Both the position numbers and the translations under genes were made by a program. From positions 1 through 64,000 of the forward strand of contig QZCP01000203.1 in the NCBI GenBank assembly GCA_003956705.1: 64,000 nt of DNA. The letters are read 5' to 3'. This document shows positions 1-12,993 of the stretch, piece after piece (the first letter of the stretch is position 1; every line of letters starts with the position of its first letter). Under the pieces are notes generated by a model. That model was not told the DNA's origin. It did no database searches and was given only the letters and a program-made list of their open reading frames with translations. The DNA comes from Brevipalpus yothersi (taxonomy: Eukaryota > Arthropoda > Arachnida > Trombidiformes > Tenuipalpidae).

Positions 1-64
<64 letters not shown>
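1..64. repeat. (CT)32 microsatellite at window edge
   Basis: An uninterrupted CT dinucleotide tract begins at the first base, so its true length is unknown. Confidence 0.97.
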
Positions 65-66
<2 letters not shown>

Positions 67-549
67 AATTGCTTGTCTCGCGAAACTTTCACTCGGTTGA
101 ATTGGGAAAATAAGAAGGACCGATGAAAGAAGAAGAAGAAGCAAAAAGAAGAAGACGAAGAAGCGGGAGAAGGGAAATGATTTTTGTGCAAGAGAGCATC
201 AAATTGGATTTAATCCAGGCAAGGAGTTAAGGAGTCAAATCACGATGGTTCCTATCCTCTCTCCTCCTCGTCCTCCTCCTCCTCCTCCCCCTTCCCGCCA
301 CCCTCGAGTTGCTTGCGTTCACATAGAGAAAGAGGGAGGAAAAAGGAATGGCGGCTTGTAGGTGGCAGTTAATGGTCCGGAGTCATATGGCTAATGTGCT
401 TGAGAAATATGCTTTTTGGCAATTCGATCGGATATGTGTGTATACGTATATGTGTATGAACGGAAAAAACGTTGTCCATGCTTGAGCTCTTCAATTTCAG
501 CTCACTTTCAGAACAAAATGGGAACAAATAGCGCGAGTGGACCCAAGAT

Positions 550-595
<46 letters not shown>

Positions 596-1261
596 GGAAA
601 ATTTGTAGGATGCTTGACAAAAACGGACATAACAATTGGAGCGGATTGCTTTCACGTTATGATGATCACTTCTCTTTCACTCACTTCGGCCCGAGTCGTG
701 ATTCTCGGTCAGGCCATGTATACATACACTCAAGTGATAGATGAGAAAGAGAGGGAGAGAGAAGAACAATGATCCAAATAAAGCTGATGACAGGATGAAA
801 GAAACAAGACATGAGAATGTTCGACGAGTGGAGAGAGGAACTGCCTGTCCGAAGATGAGGAAGAAAGAATTTAGGAAGAGAATCGATAGAGAATAGAGAG
901 ATGGAAAGAGGGAGAGAGAAAATGATGTAAGATCAAACAATACCATCATCTTGTAGTTGGTATACTCATTTTGATCGGATCAATTTACAGGATGAGTTTT
1001 GATAAAATAAGCTAGGGGCTTTCTCACCGGAGAAAGCCATCGTAACTACGTTACTCTCAGACTGATGTAATTCTTCATTAATCATTCTCAATGTGAGGCC
1101 AAATATCAACAAAAAGTTAGGGTGCGTGATGTGTGTTTCATTGGGTGAAAGGTGGTTTCATGAGGTCTCATGTTAAGTGGATTATGATGATGTGAAATCG
1201 GTTTTTCTCAGTACATCTCAAAACAGGACGATACAAAAGTAACAAATAATTTGACATGCAA

Positions 1262-1264
<3 letters not shown>

Positions 1265-1322
<58 letters not shown>
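1265..1322. repeat. (TC)29 microsatellite
   Basis: Perfect dinucleotide tract, CT on the plus strand. Confidence 0.97.
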
Positions 1323-1325
<3 letters not shown>

Positions 1326-1522
1326 CACATACAGCAGATTCAGGACCAGTGAAAAGGTATGTTAATTTTGGTGGGAATGTTGTTGTTGCTGTTAGTAGTT
1401 AAAAGTGATCAGCTAGGCTGATGGGGGTAGATTTGCATCAGAGAACCTGGCCGATGGTTTGTTTCCAGAGAGATAGAGAGAGAGAAGTGAAGATTTAAAG
1501 GTAAGGAGTTGATGTCGTCATG

Positions 1523-1572
<50 letters not shown>

Positions 1573-1792
1573 AAAAAAGGAAGACCAAGTGAGGGGTAAC
1601 GAATAATTTGAATGGGAATGAATTCAGGGAAAGTTTTTGAGAGCTTGTCGCGGTCCACGAGTTTGGAATTTTCAGTATTGTGGATGAAAGAGAGAGAGTA
1701 AGTGAGTGAGAAAGAGAAAAAGGAATGAAAAACACTTCGTGCCCAAAGTGAGCCCGACAATTCAAACAGACACATTATCAGACTGAAGAGCA

Positions 1793-1794
<2 letters not shown>

Positions 1795-1848
<54 letters not shown>
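1795..1848. repeat. (AG)27 microsatellite
   Basis: Perfect tract in the opposite orientation to the one at 1265, with a further GA tract at 1526-1569. Confidence 0.97.
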
Positions 1849-1851
<3 letters not shown>

Positions 1852-4800
1852 ATGGAGCTTGCATGGCAAATTCTTGCATGCAAAGGAAGAGAGAGAAAGA
1901 GACTGGGTTTTGTTGAAAAGGAGAATAGGTAAAGGTGTGAATGAGAAACAAGCGACAAGTGCACCGGCTTTTCGGGTGGCCTGGTGATGTGTGTGTGTGT
2001 CTCATGTTGAGAAGTAGAGTTTATTGAATTATCAATTGAAATTCCAATCGAATTTGAGAAAGAGAGAAGAAAAATCTGCAAAGAGATGAATTATTTTTTT
2101 CACGCTAAATTTCGATGTCTCGAAAGCAAGAGAGAGAGAGAGAGAGAGAGAGAGTAATATAGTGTGGGTACTTGACTGGAAACTGTTTTTGTTATGGAAT
2201 TTGCTGATGATTTACTTGAGATGCTTGAGAAGCTCATCAATGATGCCGATCGGATGATGGAGAAGGAGGAGGAGGAGGAGGAAGATGATGATGGTGGTGG
2301 TTGTAGAAGATTAGCCGGCGCGAAGTAGCTAGAGTTATATGAATTGGCCTGAAAAACGATTGGTAAAAGCTGATTGTAATCGTAAAACTAGATTTTCTCT
2401 CTCTCTCTCTCTCTCCATGAGGGTGAGAGTTGAAATATTTCTTATTCTCTCTCTCCACTTGTTGCATCTTCTTTTTTCCATCTCCTCTTTTTCTTCTACC
2501 TCTACTCTCCTCCTGTTCACTGCAAAATTGGTCAAAATATCTTCGATTGTGACTGAGAAGATGGAGAGAGAGAGAGAGGAGAGATAGATGGAGAGAGAGA
2601 GAGAGAGAAGAGAGAAGAGAGAGGAGAGATAGATAGATGGAGAGAATGATGGTGAGAAAAGGTTGAGAGGTTCGGTGTTTCCATTATGATCCTCTCTCGG
2701 GAAAAAAAGAATGGAACCGGTTTACTTTTTTGCTGGGCTTCTTCATTCAATTGAACGCCTCAGACAGGTAAGAATGATCATTAGACATGAGAAGAGAGCG
2801 AAAACTCAGGTAGATAGATAGATAGATAGATAGAGATAGAGAGAGAGAGAGTTGAAAAGTTGAGAAGCCCGAGAGGAAGAGCAACCATTTTATCTCAACC
2901 ATTTCAGGCCACTTTCAGGTACATAAGAGAGAGAAAGTGGAGAACTTTTTTTACCATGGGCTAAGGGAATTTTTTAGCAACTGATTTTTAGGTCCACCCT
3001 GAACGAGTTGAGAAAGAGAGAGAGAGAGAGGAGGGAGAAATTTTTTTCGCTCCTCTCTACCTCTTCTTCATCTTTTTTCCACAGGATAGGTAATTTAGCA
3101 TCTCTTTACCAGTCCTTCGAGTTGTCGAGATCATATTAGCAAGTATTTTCTCACTCTCTTCTATTCAAAGTAGAAGGTAATAATAGTAAAAGTTTGGTGA
3201 AATGCTAATAATGATATCGTGTATCCAAGAAGGAGAGGGTGACATTGCCGCCATGCCGCACGTCGATTGTGACGCTGACCATGTCGACGACCATAAGATG
3301 TGAGTGTATGGAAATGGAAAGAGAGAGAGAGAGTAAGAAAAGAGGAAAAGAGAATAATTTGCATCAGGAAATGATGACATCCAATATTATTTTCATGAAG
3401 CGGTAATGTTGTGTAGCAGAAGCATTAATTCACGCGAAAATTGTGAAAGCCGAAAAAAAACCCTTTAAAATTTGAAACAGCTAAGGGGAAAGTGAAGTCA
3501 GCTCAAATTTAGTATATTTCATGGTATATTTATCAAAAATTATTTTCTCCTCACTAAAAATCATTAGTAACGATAAGTACACTCACGTTACGTTACTCAA
3601 AAGTCCAACGAAGTTGAGGATTCAACGTTGACGGTATCCGATAACGCTATCAAGTAAATGTATGTCCCCATAATTGATTGTTTTTCGGGCAACATGTATA
3701 ATCGAAATTCAAGGTATCAAAATAAAGGATATAAACTCAATTCTTTCGAAGTAAGAGAAAAAAAATTCAAATCAATAAATTTCAAGAACACCTTTCGATA
3801 ATCAATGTGCATACTAAATAAGAGCACCTGTACTTTCTCCTCGAAAAAACAAACCGCACCACACCTCAAAGAGTTCTAAGAAACCTAACAACAACTGGAC
3901 CTTCCGGTACACTGTATAAACACTGGTCATTTATCTTCTCCTCCTCCTCCTCCATTTCGCTTCCTTCTTCTGTTGAGAAAAAAATTTTGATCTTATTTCG
4001 CCCACCAAAAAAAAAGTTATTCAGCCTCCGCTCATGGCCCAACCCAAAAAAAACGCAACGAATTTAGTAGACGATCCCCATACATGACTCATCAAGGGAG
4101 CTAATGTCTCTCTCTCTATCATTTGGGCTTCTTGTTTNCGCTTGCAAGAATAGTTGTGTGTAGTGTGTTCATTCACCAAGATAGTCGGTTCTGTGCTGCT
4201 GTTGGAAAAAATTTTTCTCTCTCTCCCTGTTGTTACGTACAGTATATACTTTTTCTGTGTGTTGAAAATTTTTTTCCACACCGAGAAACACTGATCTAAA
4301 TACACATATTTTTTTCCTCTTCATCAGTGCAAAGAATTTTCTCGATCTGTGTGTGAAAATATTTTTCCTCGACATTTGAATACACACTCACAGCATTCGA
4401 CAGCAACAATATATTCAAATACATACACAACCGACGCCACCGCCTCGATCGCGTGCCTCCAGCAAAAAGAATAAGGATTCTCACTTTTTGCTCTCTCTCT
4501 CTCTCTCTATGTGAATGTTGTGAACCGCACCCCGAGCATTTTAGCAACACACTTTCGTATTTGATCATACACATTTAATTTGAGATTATTTATTTGTATC
4601 ATCCAACCATCATTGATGATTTGTATTTATATACGGTACATATATTCACTGAAAGTGTGCCCGGTATTTGATATGTTTGTTTTGGTACCCAAAATAATGT
4701 AAAACATTCGATTGTTTTTTCCATCTTCTCTGTGTCTCAACAAAGTGGCAATCAACACACATACATACACAAATTCAAATACACACATCACAGATAATAA

Positions 4801-4998
4801 TATTTTAACATCATCTACTCTTCTTCATCGTTCTTATTGATTGATTGTATTGGCCTTTTTTTTCTATCTACAATTTTATGATATCAAATCAACATTCACA
4901 CTCACACTAATCATCATCTGTTGTAATTGTTATTATTCATTTATTGCAACACATACACACATAAGTATATATATATAAACACCGAATACTTCAAGGTG

Positions 4999-5008
4999 TA
5001 TAAAAAAA
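4999..5008 (+). promoter_or_regulatory. TATA-like box of the phosphatase gene
   Basis: TATAAAAAAA lies 209 bp upstream of the chosen ATG. A start about 30 bp downstream, near 5029, would give a leader of roughly 180 nt. Placement is inferred from consensus and distance only. Confidence 0.4.
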
Positions 5009-5207
5009 CGTGTTGTTGCTACTTGCCTGTGTAACAGCCAGACAGTGTTGTGTGTACATTTAATTCAGCAAGATAATATTCGATATCTTGGTGAATAGCA
5101 ATCAAGAGTTAACCGGCATCTCAAGGTGACAATTATCTTTTGCCGAGAAGAAGAAGAAAAAGAGAAAAGAAGATTCCAGAAGAGTGGAAAATAAAAGTGA
5201 ATCAACC

Positions 5208-5815
5208 ATGGACAACAACAATTCAGTAGAACTTCCACTGCATTCGACTCATGCAATCAAGAATACTCGTCGAAAAATGGAAGATGCTCATACAGTCATT
5301 ACTGATCTCATCTTTGAGACAGGAGTGAAGGTAAATTATGATTTTTAATTATTAATATCCATTTTTTCACTGTACTCTCTGTCTTTTTTTTATCATTATT
5401 TATTTCCCTTTTACGTTTTCTATCTGTCAGAATTTTTATAAGCTTCCCTCTCTATCTTACTACTCCTCTGATCAAGCAGCTAGATAGCCAATTGACAAAA
5501 TTTATTCTTTTTTCCTCTCTCTCTCCCTCTATTATTCACATTTTGTTTGTATATTTTATTCGAAAATTTAGAGCAAATCACTTTGATCCAGTTTGTTGTT
5601 AGTAGTAGTTGTAGTTGATGCTTTTTCAACCCTTTTGTGCGATGTTTTTTTTTCACCGACTTGCCATCCATCCATTCCAACACTCACGAGTAAATAACGT
5701 CATTTATATTGTTCCTGAATAAATGGCTATGATGGCGGTGATGATCTCAATTATGATAATCATAACAATCACGACAATTGACCAGGAATTCCTCCTCCTC
5801 CAACAACAACATTAG

Positions 5816-5872
<57 letters not shown>

Positions 5873-6029
5873 CATTCCACTTTTTCCGTCTTCTTAGCTC
5901 GAGTATACATGTTGATGTATTCAGCCTATCAAAACAGTCGTCGGCATCATGAACTCTCGACGCTTTCCTCGAAAATGACCTATTGTTAAACTTTATATTC
6001 TGTCTATTACATTGTCAGGCTTGCATTCA

Positions 6030-6091
<62 letters not shown>

Positions 6092-9000
6092 TTCTAATAC
6101 CTCTTTCTCAACCTCCTCCTTATATTTATTTCAACCAATCTTCTGTAACCGGCTTCCATTTCTTTATATCTTTCCCATTCCAAAGTTCACCTAATCACAC
6201 TATGCCATTATGTGTCCCTGTTTTTTTTCCTACTTCACCTGAACACCCTCAATTCATATAAACACACACATATACACATCATTTTCACTCTCTCTCTCTC
6301 TTTCCATCTATCTTTACATTTTTTCTCTTCCTTCTCTCCATCTCCATCTCAGAGTGATCTGAAATACTCTTACTACGCCATATTTGATGGACACGCTGGT
6401 GATGCTGCGGCAAAATATTGTGCCGAAAATTTGCATAAAAATCTTGTGGATAGTCCTTTCTTCTCCCAAGGTGCGATCCAGGATGCTATCTTATACGCCT
6501 ATGCAATGACTGATGCGAAGCTGATCGAAGAAAATCCTAACCAAAAAGCCGGCTGTACGGTTGTTACTTGTTTATTAGAGGAAAATCCAGCCACACACAA
6601 GCGTACACTGTATATGGCGTGGGCTGGTGACTCTATAGCCATGTTGGTTAAAAATGGAAGACCAGAGTTCGTGATGGAACCACATAAGGCCGAAAGGGAA
6701 GATGAACGAAATCGTATTGAAGAGATGGGAGGCACTGTGGTTAGGGTAGACACATGGAGAATCAATGGTGCTCTAGCTATTTCGAGGGCAATTGGTGATC
6801 CTGATTTTAAGCCTTACGTTATATCCAGTCCAGACATTGAAATATATGAGCTAGATGGTTCGGAAGATTTTCTTATCGTCGGCTGTGATGGACTATGGGA
6901 TCAAATGACTCCCGATGGTGCTTGTTCCCTTGTGTATGAATATCTTGCAGAAAATGCAGAACGTGAGAACCTAAATCATGATCTCAATCAAAATATTGCT
7001 AGACTATTGGTAAATGCCGCTAAAGATGATGGCTCAGCTGATAATATAACCACCATTGTTGTGTTCTTGAGAGATGTGAAAGATATCATTCGATCACCCT
7101 CGTTTGCTTCACGAGAGAAACTTTCCGATAAAAAGAACGCACCCTTCAATAATTATTCTGTTGAGCATTTAAATTATGCCAACAGCAATACGGAGGCTTT
7201 CGCTGGTAATGGCGGAGACTTTAATCATCAGAACCTAATCACCGAAGAAAATCGAGTCACTTCAAATGGTCAGAGTATGGACACAGATAGTTCAACTTTG
7301 AACAAAAATGGTTTCTTAGATAATAATAATCATCATGAAAGTGATCCACATGATGAAAATCATTACCAACTACATGATACTCAAGCTAGTTTTATCAATT
7401 CAGAATCTTATTTGTCAGAAGTAGATAACAAACCGGGTCTGAATTTTGATACAATGGTGCATGATCAAAAGTCAACCGATAGTTTTGCCGATGCATTCAA
7501 TCCCCACACATCATCAAATGAAATTCAGTCGGATTTGAATCCTTTTGCTAGTGAATTTGAGCCGGCTAATCTTGTACCCGATCGTGACACTGTGTTAAAT
7601 CAATCTTCTGTGGACGGTACATTCGATCCAATAGCATCACCTCCATCATTTTACGAATCATCTCAGATGGCCAAGAGCAATGAAAATGAAGTGATTGAGT
7701 CTCATTGTGATGACTCTTTGTTCAAGCAACCCCAGCCCACAATGGAGCCTTCAGATAATTTCCTCAAAGACGATCAAATAGTGAGTAACGATTCATTTGA
7801 TCGCCTGAACAATATACAAGCCTCTCATCTGCCATCTGATCAAACTCAAATTGAATCGTTCCCAAACGAAATGGTTCATTCTGATGAAGCTTTTCAAGTT
7901 GAAAATATGCTACACCATGAGATACAGTCAACTATGGATTCGAATCAACCTGAAAGTATTATTCATGTGCCCTCCACTGAACAGATAGAGGATCAATTTG
8001 GTTCCGAAGGCCTAGATCCTCATGATGCTAGCTATCTTGATACTAGTGGAGCTTCAACTCAATTCTATTCTTTCATGGAACGAAATGATCTTCCTCCAGT
8101 TTCACCGATACCCGGTGAGGCTGATAACAACAACCCTTTCGCCGGTGAGGCTGCAAATAATGCTCCCGAATTTCATCAATCAGTGGGAGAGTTTGAAGAA
8201 AAACATGATGATTTCTTCTCTCCAGGACAGCAATCAGCTGATGAAAACGCTTTTGATCCCAATAACTTGCAACAAAAGGATCAAAATGTTATAACTGAGG
8301 AGGTAACAGCAGATCAGCCAAGCAGCAACCATCCTCATTTCGTGATGGAACATCTATCATCTTCTGCTCAGCTTCCCGATTCGCATCTCTCTAGCTCTTT
8401 TGGAAAGGAAGAACATGATGTGACCTCTCCAGGAGAAGATGCTTTGGCGGGTCTTAACTCTCGAAATGAGCATTTGGATAAACTTGAAGAGTTGTCTCGC
8501 AACATCACCGGCAATCAACCTTTCTCTGAAGCTCTTCTCAATAAAGAGGAGACCATTGTACAAACTTCAGAGCCTCAGGAATCTCTCTTGCCGGATGAAT
8601 CATGTACCCCATTTTCTCCGGCAACCGGCTTCGAGCAAACTTCGGCTCAAATGCCATGTTCTCCTATCAAGAACGAGGTACCACAATTCAATTCACAGTT
8701 CGAAGGTCAGTCATTTTATTCTGAAGAGAAGCCCTCTACACCAATCAGCGATTTCTTACAAGTCAATGCTAGTGAATCAACTGGTGTTCAAGACATGATG
8801 ATAAACTCAAACGTTACAGATCAGTTCTCACAAAATATTGGCGAACTCGGTGACCAGCAACGTCGTTCTGATACCCCACTGGGTGATGAAAAATTGTCTG
8901 ACTCTTCTCCTGAACAATCTCTTTCACCAAATCCTCCACCACTCTCACATGAATCAGGTGATGATGTCAATCTCATCACTCAACTCAACGTTAATAATGA

Positions 9001-11270
9001 GGATATATCCAGCTCTCCAGCACCACCATCATGTCCTATCGAAATAAATGCATCAAAAGGTCAATTATTCGATGATAATTTGTTTCAAGGTGTTGATCAC
9101 AAGACTGAAGAGGGCAAGCTAGCACCCAACGAATCTCCACTTGAGCTATCTCAAACGAGTGTGATCACTTCACCACCACCACCTTCACCTGTGAGTGAAA
9201 TCACAACTGCTGCAGTGGCCACTGCTTCGGCAGCAGCTGTAGCTACTGCTGTTGCTGTAAACCTTACTTCTTCATCTAAAAAGACTGAGAAAGTATCTGA
9301 AAAACCTGTGAGCAAGAGTAAGATTGTTGAAACTAAGACAGCGCCAAAGAAACCTCTTCTTAATTCTGGTCCAAAGACCAAACCTTCTCCGTCCAGCAAG
9401 CCAGCGACTACTGTCGCTTCCAGGATATCATCAACCTTGCCAAAGAAACCGATTAGCTCTGCTGTTTCTTCTTCTCCAAAGTCCGGTGTGACCAAGACTA
9501 CGACTACTAGTGCACCTAAGCCTCTTGCATCGAGAACCAGCGTGACCACGGCCTCGAGGGTCGCCTCCTCCACCGCTAGCAGACTATCATCGGCACCCAA
9601 GCCCACATCGACTACAACCAAACCCACATCCAACTCTGTGTCCTCAACTACTCGTACTTCAGCTCGTCCATCAACCACAAGTGGTATCAAATCAACCATA
9701 GCGTCGAGATCTACCGTATCTTCTTCGGTGCAAAATGGAAAGACATCCACTGTGGCTAATAAATCTTCCCTCTCAACATCCACAGCATCTACCGTCGCCC
9801 CAAAGCGAACTAGCACCTTAAAGTCATCATTGACTTCTTCAAACTCTTCAGCCAAGCCCAGTCCTAAGTCAACCTGTAAGTAATAGTTATGATGAATAAT
9901 TTTTCAAAAACTTATCTCCCATCCACTTTTTCTTTGATATTACCTTTTTGGGTGACTGCTCAACCATAGTAATCTGTTGAGTGGTGCTGATAAGTCATAA
10001 CTGCTCATCCTATGAAAAATTGTAGACCCGAAAAATTTTCAATCATATCCTCTGTTAGATAAGCGAACGAGTAGATTCCTTCTTTTACTTACTCCAATTC
10101 TAATTCAAGAAGGTAATAATGGTTTTCTTAGCTCATGTATTTCCAAATGTAATGGTTTCATGGACAATAACGTAGATCGCGACATATAACACCTCATCTA
10201 AGTTAACTGTTATCAAAATTTTGTAGCTATCATGCTCCCCGATCACTCATGATTAGGCATTCTTATCTGTTAAAGAAATAGATCGACAAAGCTCCCAAAA
10301 TCATCAAATAATAGCAATCGAAACTTTCACATCTTTAGTCATAAACTGGTAATTTTTTGACCAGAATAAGGCAGCTGAAAGGGAAAAATTGCATGATTCG
10401 AATTTTTTAGCATATTGATTATCCCAGAGAAGTTTCATCCGGTGGACAGATTACCCTGAGATTAGAATTGTTTGAATCTGAATTTTTTGAATTTTCTGAA
10501 TTAACGATCATCCCTCAATATTCTTCACCCCCACAGCTTCTGGTGTATCCACAGTGTCCAGTAGAATAGCAGCAACATCAGCTTCGAGAACTGCTTCCTC
10601 TTTGACCACCCGCACTGGAACCACATCAACGATAGGGACAAGACCGGCAACCTCTACATTGGCATCAAAAACTGCTACTTCAAGACCGGCAACTACTCGT
10701 GCTTCAACCGGAGCTGTGAGTTCGTCCAGCAAATCATCTCCTGTGACCTCTTCAGTTTCTCGTAACGGTCCATCAAGCTTGGCTCCAAGCCGCATTGGTC
10801 GATCATCTCTTGGAGCATCATCTGCAACAAGCAAGACTGTTCCCTCCAAACCTGTCGCAAGTCGCTCAACTGCATCTTCAAATAAAAGTGCCTTAAAGCC
10901 TGCTGATGCTTCAAAAGCTAAAACAGTGACGGCCAGACGCTCAGTGGGTAAAATTGCTCCAAACTCGACGAAATCATCATCAGCCACCACTGAGCCTACT
11001 CCAGTGAAAATCCCTGAAACGGAAAGTTCTGGAATTGAGAATGGTGTTGAAAAAGCTTCCGAAGGAAACAGTAGCGAACCTCTGATCACCCCTCAAACAG
11101 AAACTATCACCACTGATATAGCTTCCTCCATGACGAGTTCCACCGCTAAGAGACATTTATCCATCAACAATTCATTGAGAGATGAAATAGAAGCTGCTCT
11201 CGCATCACCTTCTCAAGAATTTCCGGCTAATCCAATGGATCCGAATACAGAGCAAATGGGATTTGAGTGA
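5208..11270 (+). CDS. PP2C-family Ser/Thr phosphatase, PPM1E/PPM1F type, with a very long disordered tail
   Basis: Exons 5208-5330, 6353-9875 and 10537-11270 join in phase to give 1459 residues. The start has a good context (ATG followed by G). The PP2C domain spans about residues 14-281: a TRRKMEDAH metal/phosphate motif is split from the rest by intron 1, followed by FDGHAG (52-57), AGDS (132-135), LAISRAIGD (182-190), CDGLWD (219-224) and DN (271-272). The aspartates that bind the Mn/Mg pair are therefore present. The HAIxNTRRKMED opening is closest to the PPM1E/PPM1F (POPX/CaMKP) group, which dephosphorylates PAK and CaM kinases; substrate here is inference. The remaining ~1,180 residues are low-complexity: an acidic Asn/Ser/Asp/Glu region with two NPF motifs, then a basic Ser/Thr/Ala/Pro/Lys region of about 400 residues. 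Known PPM1E is roughly half this length. Intron 1 carries two CT microsatellites. Confidence 0.9.
5819..5870. repeat. (CT)26 microsatellite in phosphatase intron 1
   Basis: Perfect CT tract in the intron between 5330 and 6353. Confidence 0.97.
6033..6091. repeat. Compound (TC)n-(TATC)n microsatellite
   Basis: A TC tract to about 6074 is followed by TATC units, all within phosphatase intron 1 upstream of the acceptor at 6352. Confidence 0.93.
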
Positions 11271-11677
11271 TTCATCTGGTCAAATTGTATTTTCTTCGCT
11301 TATATGAAAGTTAATAGAAAAAAAAATTTTACGTAACTTTCTGTATGTTACTTTTTCCACCCATCATTTACTGCTCTAAGCAGAAGTGAAAATTTGTAGA
11401 ATGTGAAGAGGGGAATAATCAAAGTTAGTTAATAGTGGAATGTCAGGCAGATGAAAAGTTTTCATCCAATAACTTTTCTCCCTGTGAAAACGATTGAGAG
11501 CGAGAAGTCACTCTCTCAAGGCTCACTTCCTGTGAACGGAATGCGTTTCATGAGCAAATCTCGCCCCTCTCTCTCTCACTCTCTTTGTCCCCTCTTCCAT
11601 TCGGAAACCCTCTGCCATTTCCCAAGCTAAATAAACAAACATGCAGTTTTTTGCCTTTATCAGTACTTTTTTCACTC

Positions 11678-11724
<47 letters not shown>

Positions 11725-12757
11725 GCTCTCTACGCTCGAGCTTGAAATCTGAATGGTTGAAAAAGAAGAGAAAAAAGATGCAGCCATCCTGCAAGTGTGG
11801 CGTGTTCCAAAATTGTTATCAACCAGATGATTAGCTTTCTCAATTTCATGCTAAATTTTTTGTTGAGCAATAGTGAGGAAAAGAAAGAACATAGATTCTA
11901 AGATCATGAGATTTAAGAAAAATTCGGGATCTCAAGATAACCGATAGTCATGCAATACATGTTACATTTTGCAATATAATCGTATACACGTGTTGGCACC
12001 TGAACTTTCCTTGCTCAGCTGAAGGTAGCTTCTCTAATTATATGTAGAAATTCTTTTTATGAGACCAAACTTGAAGGATGGAGATGAAAAGATAGATAGG
12101 AGATGATATGAGAGACTTAGTATCAACGAGAATGGATCAATTAGGGAAAAGTTGAAGAGAGCTCAATGGCTACTTAAGTCAGAGAGAAGCTATTTAATCA
12201 TTCTCATATTCATGGAACACAAGACGAAGGCTATTTTAACGAGAGCAATTAAGAAATGGATTATGTGATGATCATGATTGTCAGTGTAGTTCTCAAGTTT
12301 TCGAAAAGAAATTAAGTCGAATCAATATTTTTGTTTTGTGTCTTTCAGCCATGATCACCGAGGTCCCATAAAAACTTTTGATACTTAGACATCATCACAA
12401 GCACCTCGAGATACTATCAAATATGATGAAATTTCTGCTATTCTACTAGCTTTTGAATGATTCTATTTTACTTTTTGATCGAGAGCATAAACCTCTTTTT
12501 TCACCCCTCACATGTATGTCGGCATCCAGATTCAATGATCAGTAAAGAGAGGAAGAAAGAAAAAATTTTCACGGGACGTCCCGACTTAAGGTTGATGTCT
12601 ATTTACAACCAAAGCAGCTCTCAGAATCATGATTAGATAAGGCAAATAGTGTTTCAGCATTCATATTTGAAGTTTACTTGCATGCTCAATAATCTGGTGA
12701 TCCTCTTCAATCTGATGGGCCGATTGTTGCTTCATCGGTTTTGTTCTTCTTGTTCTT

Positions 12758-12806
<49 letters not shown>

Positions 12807-12952
12807 ATGAAAAAACATCGACCAAATAGGAGAGAATGAAAAAAAGGAAACTTCACCTCCCAATCGATTCACTCACGATCTGAAATTTTGTTTGATTTTT
12901 GGACAACTCATTTTCATGATGAGTGTGGAAAGTGTTCCCCTATGTTGATGAT

Positions 12953-12993
<41 letters not shown>

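Larger units (their letters stand above)
65..4998. other. Gene-poor upstream region dense in GA/CT microsatellites
   Basis: No gene can be supported here. The region holds (GA)n/(CT)n tracts at 553-591, 1265-1322, 1526-1569, 1795-1848, 2129-2154 and 2396-2415, and a GATA tetranucleotide run near 2811-2834. The long open frames over these tracts encode only Ser-Leu or Arg-Glu repeats and are artefacts of the repeat. A 44-codon acidic ORF (2194-2328, +) and a CpG-rich patch (about 3235-3310) are discussed as findings. The segment from about 3500 onward is AT-rich and probably contains the upstream promoter of the phosphatase gene. One N lies at 4138. Confidence 0.7.

Noticed and set aside
369..2081. 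Several 90-190 codon frames of Ser-Leu or Arg-Glu repeats
   Set aside because: They are translations of GA/CT microsatellites, occur on both strands, and have no non-repetitive domain.
6212..6352. Upstream extension of the phosphatase large exon (Ser/Phe/Leu-rich, with HTHIHI)
   Set aside because: It is intronic pyrimidine-rich sequence; an acceptor at 6351-6352 and the N-terminal MED motif exon at 5208-5330 explain the real start.
9151..11089. Long minus-strand frames opposite the phosphatase tail
   Set aside because: They mirror the Ser/Thr/Ala-rich plus-strand coding and lack independent splice or domain support.
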